From Rhizobium sophoriradicis (GTDB lineage Bacteria > Pseudomonadota > Alphaproteobacteria > Rhizobiales > Rhizobiaceae), in NCBI RefSeq assembly GCF_003939025.1, contig NZ_RQIH01000002.1:372001-436000 (forward strand): 64,000 nt of DNA, written 5' to 3'. Below the pieces are notes generated by a model. It saw only the letters and a program-made list of their open reading frames with translations. It was not told the origin of the DNA and did not search any database. The position numbers were made by a program, and so were the translations under genes. This document shows, piece after piece, positions 63,033 to 64,000 of this stretch (position 1 is its first letter; each line of letters opens with the position of its first letter).

Positions 63033-64000
63033 ATGACCAAGCGTTTTCTCGCGACTGCCGCTTTCGTTCTCCTGTCCAGCACCGTGACTGTCCGCGCCAC
63101 CGATATCGGCGCTACCTTCGAGACCGCCTGCCCGTTCGGCGATTGCGCCGCCGGCATCGCGCTCTCCTATCTCGGTGAATTCGTCATCCCGACCGGGCAG
63201 ATGGAAAACGGCGTCGAATTCGGCGGCATTTCCGGCCTCGATTTTGATGCCGCCACCGGCCACTATATCGCCATCAGCGACGATCGCTCGGACAAGGCCC
63301 CGGCCCGCTTCTATGAACTCGACGTCGATGTCGACGCATCCGGCCTCAAGGGTGTTTCCGTCGTCAAGCACGTGACCCTGAAGGACAAGAACGGCGAGCC
63401 TTTCGCGGCAAAAACCGTCGATCCGGAATCGATCCGCCTCGGCAAGGACGGCATCTATTGGGGCAGCGAAGGCGACGCCAAGGTGCTGTTGCCGCCCTTC
63501 ATCCGCGTCGCTGCGCCGGACGGTTCTTTCCTGCGCGAATTCAAGCTGCCGGAAGGCTTTGCACCGACCATCGACAGGTCGACCGGCATCCGAGACAATC
63601 TCGCCTTCGAGGATCTCGCCGTCGCACCCTCGGGCGACGTTTTCGTCGGCCTCGAAGCCGCCCTCTACCAGGACGGTCCGAAGCCGTCGCTGACGACGGG
63701 CAGCCTGTCGCGCATCATCCGTTACGACGGCGCATCCGGCGAGCCGAAGGCGCAATATGTCTACCCGGTATCGCCTATACCGCAGGCCGCCGCCAAGGCC
63801 GACGGCGGCAATGACAACGGCATGTCGGAAATGCTCGCGCTCGACGATCACCGCCTGCTCGCCGTCGAGCGAAGCTATGCCGAAGGGGTCGGCAACAACA
63901 TCAAGATCATGATGATGGATCTCGCCGACGCGACCGACATATCGGCCATCTCCTCGCTCGCCAAGAACGACCAGCGCGTCGTCCCGGTTCGCAAGAGCCA
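63033..64000 (+). CDS. Exported esterase-like phytase-domain protein (3' end beyond window)
   Basis: The visible 322 residues begin with a signal peptide (MTKRFLATAAFVLLSSTVTV, cleavage near RAT) and match the phytase-like esterase beta-propeller: EFGGISGLDFDAATGHYIAI, DDRSDKAPARFYELDVDVD, DPESIRLGKDGIYWGSEGD, DNLAFEDLAVAPSGDVFVG. A periplasmic or extracellular phosphoesterase/esterase is likely. It begins 196 bp after parE in the same direction. Length beyond the window is unknown. Confidence 0.87.
   Translation, partial: MTKRFLATAAFVLLSSTVTVRATDIGATFETACPFGDCAAGIALSYLGEFVIPTGQMENGVEFGGISGLDFDAATGHYIAISDDRSDKAPARFYELDVDVDASGLKGVSVVKHVTLKDKNGEPFAAKTVDPESIRLGKDGIYWGSEGDAKVLLPPFIRVAAPDGSFLREFKLPEGFAPTIDRSTGIRDNLAFEDLAVAPSGDVFVGLEAALYQDGPKPSLTTGSLSRIIRYDGASGEPKAQYVYPVSPIPQAAAKADGGNDNGMSEMLALDDHRLLAVERSYAEGVGNNIKIMMMDLADATDISAISSLAKNDQRVVPVRKS

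Overview
The window reads as chromosome of an alphaproteobacterium of the Rhizobium group (R. leguminosarum/etli-like). Support: high GC, rhizobial housekeeping genes (metG-tatD, holB-tmk, ppiD-trpD-trpC-moaC-moeA, pyrG, secG, tpiA, parE), small rhizobial membrane proteins and characteristic dispersed palindromic repeats. This placement rests on recognising gene families and was not checked by a database search.

Region 1 (1-23 kb) is accessory and catabolic. A 5'-complete MFS transporter fragment diverges from a winged-helix/TolB-like/TPR regulator. Next come a peroxiredoxin-like protein and a very large zinc-ribbon/class III cyclase/AAA/TPR protein. A GntR regulator and a polar amino acid ABC transporter (two permeases, one of them frameshifted, and an ATPase) run leftward. 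Divergent from them is a rightward operon: arginase/agmatinase-family ureohydrolase, periplasmic binding protein, class III aminotransferase, gamma-glutamyltransferase-family protein and semialdehyde dehydrogenase. Together these could import a guanidino or amine compound and oxidise it. A GGDEF-EAL protein separates this from an Lrp/AsnC regulator that diverges from a three-gene operon: diaminopropionate ammonia-lyase, N-carbamoyl-amino-acid hydrolase family and M20 amidohydrolase. This looks like a pathway that deacylates and destroys a 2,3-diaminopropionate derivative, and it is the best candidate here for an undescribed system.

Region 2 (23-33.7 kb) is mostly core: stress proteins, TerC, an MBL-fold hydrolase, tatD, metG, a TauE/SafE exporter, holB, tmk, a D,D-carboxypeptidase homologue with degenerate active-site motifs, and an RlpA-like lipoprotein.

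Region 3 (33.7-42.2 kb) holds small and envelope-related genes: a VCBS-type protein, tRNA-Ser(UGA), an exported RidA-like protein divergent from a TetR regulator with a striking double operator, small hypotheticals, two transglutaminase-like proteins, an entericidin-like lipoprotein, two 38-residue membrane proteins (one behind a CtrA-like box), GlsB/YeaQ and DUF883-type proteins.

Region 4 (42.3-64 kb) returns to core functions: ppiD, trpDC, moaC-moeA, a methyltransferase, a DEAD-box helicase, a FecR/CHASE2-cyclase pair, a divergent pair of citrate synthase homologues (one with an N-terminal DNA-binding domain), a frameshifted SRPBCC gene, pyrG, secG, tpiA, an exported alpha/beta hydrolase, parE and the start of a phytase-like exported esterase. 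No CRISPR array, prophage or insertion sequence was found.
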